Shown here one piece after another: positions 5,969 through 6,939 of a stretch of DNA of 6,939 nucleotides. The position numbers and the translations under genes were made by a program. Each line of letters starts with the position of its first letter. Positions within the stretch are counted from its first letter, which is position 1. Below the pieces are notes generated by a model that was not told where the DNA came from, searched no databases, and saw only the letters and a list, made by a program, of their open reading frames with translations. This DNA comes from Limnohabitans sp. (lineage in GTDB: Bacteria > Pseudomonadota > Gammaproteobacteria > Burkholderiales > Burkholderiaceae_C), in NCBI GenBank assembly GCA_021731425.1, contig JAKFXJ010000142.1, positions 1 through 6,939 on the forward strand, written 5' to 3'.

Positions 5969-6783
5969 GCACGCCCGTGAGCAACACTTTGCTGATCACG
6001 CGCCAAGGCGCGGTCGAGACCTGGACACTGAACGACCTGGCAACACGCAACGCGCTGAGCGATGCCATCGTGGACGGCTTGCTGAGCGCCTGTGCACGGG
6101 CTGCGCAAGACACATCTTTACGCATCGTGGTGTTGACTGGCGCAGGCGGTGCCTTTTGCGCGGGTGGCAGTTTGGGCGGCTTTGCCAGCCTGATTGGCCA
6201 ACCCCTGCAAGAGGGGCAAACCGACCCGCTGCTGGCCATGAACCGGGGCTTTGGCGACCTGCTGCACGCGCTGTGCGCCCTGCCCCAGTTGCTGGTGTGC
6301 CGGGTCGATGGTGCGGCCATGGGAGGTGGCTTTGGCCTGGTATGCTGCGCCGACCATGTGGTGGCCACAGCCCGTTCGGTGCTGGGCACACCCGAGGTCA
6401 CACTGGGCTTGCCACCTGCACAGATTGCGCCTTTTGTTTGGCAACGCTTGGGCGAGAGTGCGACACGCCAGTGCTTGCTGCAAGGCCTGAGCTACACCGC
6501 GGCCCAAGCGCAGCAAGTGGGCTTGGTGAACGAGCTCATCGAAGAGGACAGCGATGCTGCGTGGGGAAAAACACTCACGCGCCTGATGCGTGCCGCACCC
6601 AGCGCGGTGGCCAGCACCAAACAACTGCTGCGCAGCGTGCGCGGCCCGGTTCCGGACATGCGTGATGCGGCGGCGCAGGCCTTTGCCAGCGGCTTGCGCA
6701 GTGCCGAGGCCGCCCAAGGTCTGGCCGCTTTTGCACGCAAACAGCCCGCACTCTGGACACTTTCTGACAAGGACAAGGCATGA
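5965..6783 (+). CDS. atuE: Enoyl-CoA hydratase/isomerase family protein, isohexenylglutaconyl-CoA hydratase-like (AtuE)
   Basis: A 272-residue crotonase-fold protein of normal length. The first oxyanion-hole segment is [11 protein letters not shown] (63-73) and the second is [12 protein letters not shown] (119-130). The second catalytic Glu is present as Glu144 in [11 protein letters not shown] (141-151). The first catalytic Glu of standard enoyl-CoA hydratases (GGGxEL) is replaced by Gly124. This is compatible with substrates carrying their own carboxylate, as glutaconyl-type CoAs do, though that explanation is inference. Lying between the AtuD-like dehydrogenase and the carboxylase alpha subunit, it fits AtuE, which hydrates isohexenylglutaconyl-CoA after the carboxylation step; LiuC (3-methylglutaconyl-CoA hydratase) is the close alternative. 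The start overlaps the previous stop as ATGA, with no clear Shine-Dalgarno, so translation is probably coupled. Its own stop overlaps the next start as ATGA. Confidence 0.9.
   Translation: MSTPVSNTLLITRQGAVETWTLNDLATRNALSDAIVDGLLSACARAAQDTSLRIVVLTGAGGAFCAGGSLGGFASLIGQPLQEGQTDPLLAMNRGFGDLLHALCALPQLLVCRVDGAAMGGGFGLVCCADHVVATARSVLGTPEVTLGLPPAQIAPFVWQRLGESATRQCLLQGLSYTAAQAQQVGLVNELIEEDSDAAWGKTLTRLMRAAPSAVASTKQLLRSVRGPVPDMRDAAAQAFASGLRSAEAAQGLAAFARKQPALWTLSDKDKA
6769..6773 (+). promoter_or_regulatory. Ribosome binding site for the biotin carboxylase subunit
   Basis: AAGGA within the last codons of the hydratase gene, six bases before the ATG at 6780. A second AAGG at 6775-6778 is too close to the start to be the better choice. 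Confidence 0.55.
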
Positions 6784-6939
6784 ACCCCCAGGTCTCTCGC
6801 CTGCTGATCGCCAACCGGGGCGAGATCGCCCGCCGAGTGATCCGCACCGCACAGCGCATGGGCATCGCCACGGTGGCGGTGTATTCAGACGCCGACCAGG
6901 GCGCCCTGCATGTGCAAGAAGCCGACACCGCCGTCGCCC
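6780..6939 (+). CDS. atuF: Biotin carboxylase (alpha) subunit of acyl-CoA carboxylase, N-terminal fragment (AtuF-like)
   Basis: The first 53 residues of a biotin-dependent carboxylase alpha subunit, cut by the right edge. The segment [18 protein letters not shown] (8-25) followed by TVAVYSDAD (31-39) is the signature start of the biotin carboxylase N-terminal domain, which carboxylates biotin using ATP and bicarbonate. The ATP-grasp and biotinyl domains must lie beyond the window. It should pair with the carboxyltransferase encoded at 2013-3623 in an alpha6-beta6 complex like MCC or GCC. The start is supported by AAGGA six bases upstream and an ATGA overlap with the hydratase. This short N-terminus does not separate geranyl-, methylcrotonyl- and acetyl/propionyl-CoA carboxylases; the atuF symbol rests on gene order. 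Confidence 0.9.
   Translation, partial: MNPQVSRLLIANRGEIARRVIRTAQRMGIATVAVYSDADQGALHVQEADTAVA

Noticed and set aside
1..6939. CRISPR arrays, tRNA or rRNA genes, insertion sequences, phage genes or a defence system
   Set aside because: No repeated spacer pattern, RNA-like folds, transposase or integrase motifs were seen. The window is almost entirely metabolic coding sequence.

Overview
This window looks like chromosomal DNA from a betaproteobacterium, most likely Burkholderiales/Comamonadaceae. Base composition is GC-rich, codons are frequently TTG, CTG and GCC, and genes are packed on one strand. This lineage call is an inference from codon style and remembered protein resemblance, not from a search. 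All eight supported genes lie on the + strand, two of them cut by the window edges. There is no gap longer than 22 bases between genes, no RNA gene, no mobile element and no terminator.

Layout: the C-terminal part of an acyl-CoA dehydrogenase (1-461); a TetR-family regulator (467-1120); a short-chain dehydrogenase/reductase resembling AtuB (1117-2016); an acyl-CoA carboxylase carboxyltransferase (beta) subunit resembling AtuC, geranyl-CoA carboxylase (2013-3623); a full-length AlkC-type DNA alkylation repair protein with a C-terminal Ig-like domain (3634-4773); a second acyl-CoA dehydrogenase resembling AtuD, citronellyl-CoA dehydrogenase (4796-5968); an enoyl-CoA hydratase resembling AtuE (5965-6783); and the first 53 residues of a biotin carboxylase (alpha) subunit, the expected AtuF (6780 to the right edge).

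Apart from the repair gene, the order SDR - carboxylase beta - acyl-CoA dehydrogenase - hydratase - carboxylase alpha is the atuB-C-D-E-F order of the Pseudomonas acyclic terpene utilisation pathway. There, citronellyl-CoA is dehydrogenated to geranyl-CoA, carboxylated on the gamma-methyl group to isohexenylglutaconyl-CoA, then hydrated. The leucine (liu) pathway has the same logic on a shorter substrate. A Gly-Gly pair in the carboxyltransferase, where methylcrotonyl-CoA carboxylase has Phe-Gly, favours a longer substrate. The exact substrate is not proven by sequence.

Four junctions are ATGA stop/start overlaps, so the cluster is very probably one translationally coupled transcript that includes its own regulator. 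The most noteworthy points are the DNA repair gene inside a catabolic operon at the only two sizeable gaps, an SDR lacking the usual Ser-Tyr-Lys residues, and an in-frame T TTA AAA heptamer whose -1 frame leads directly into the SDR.
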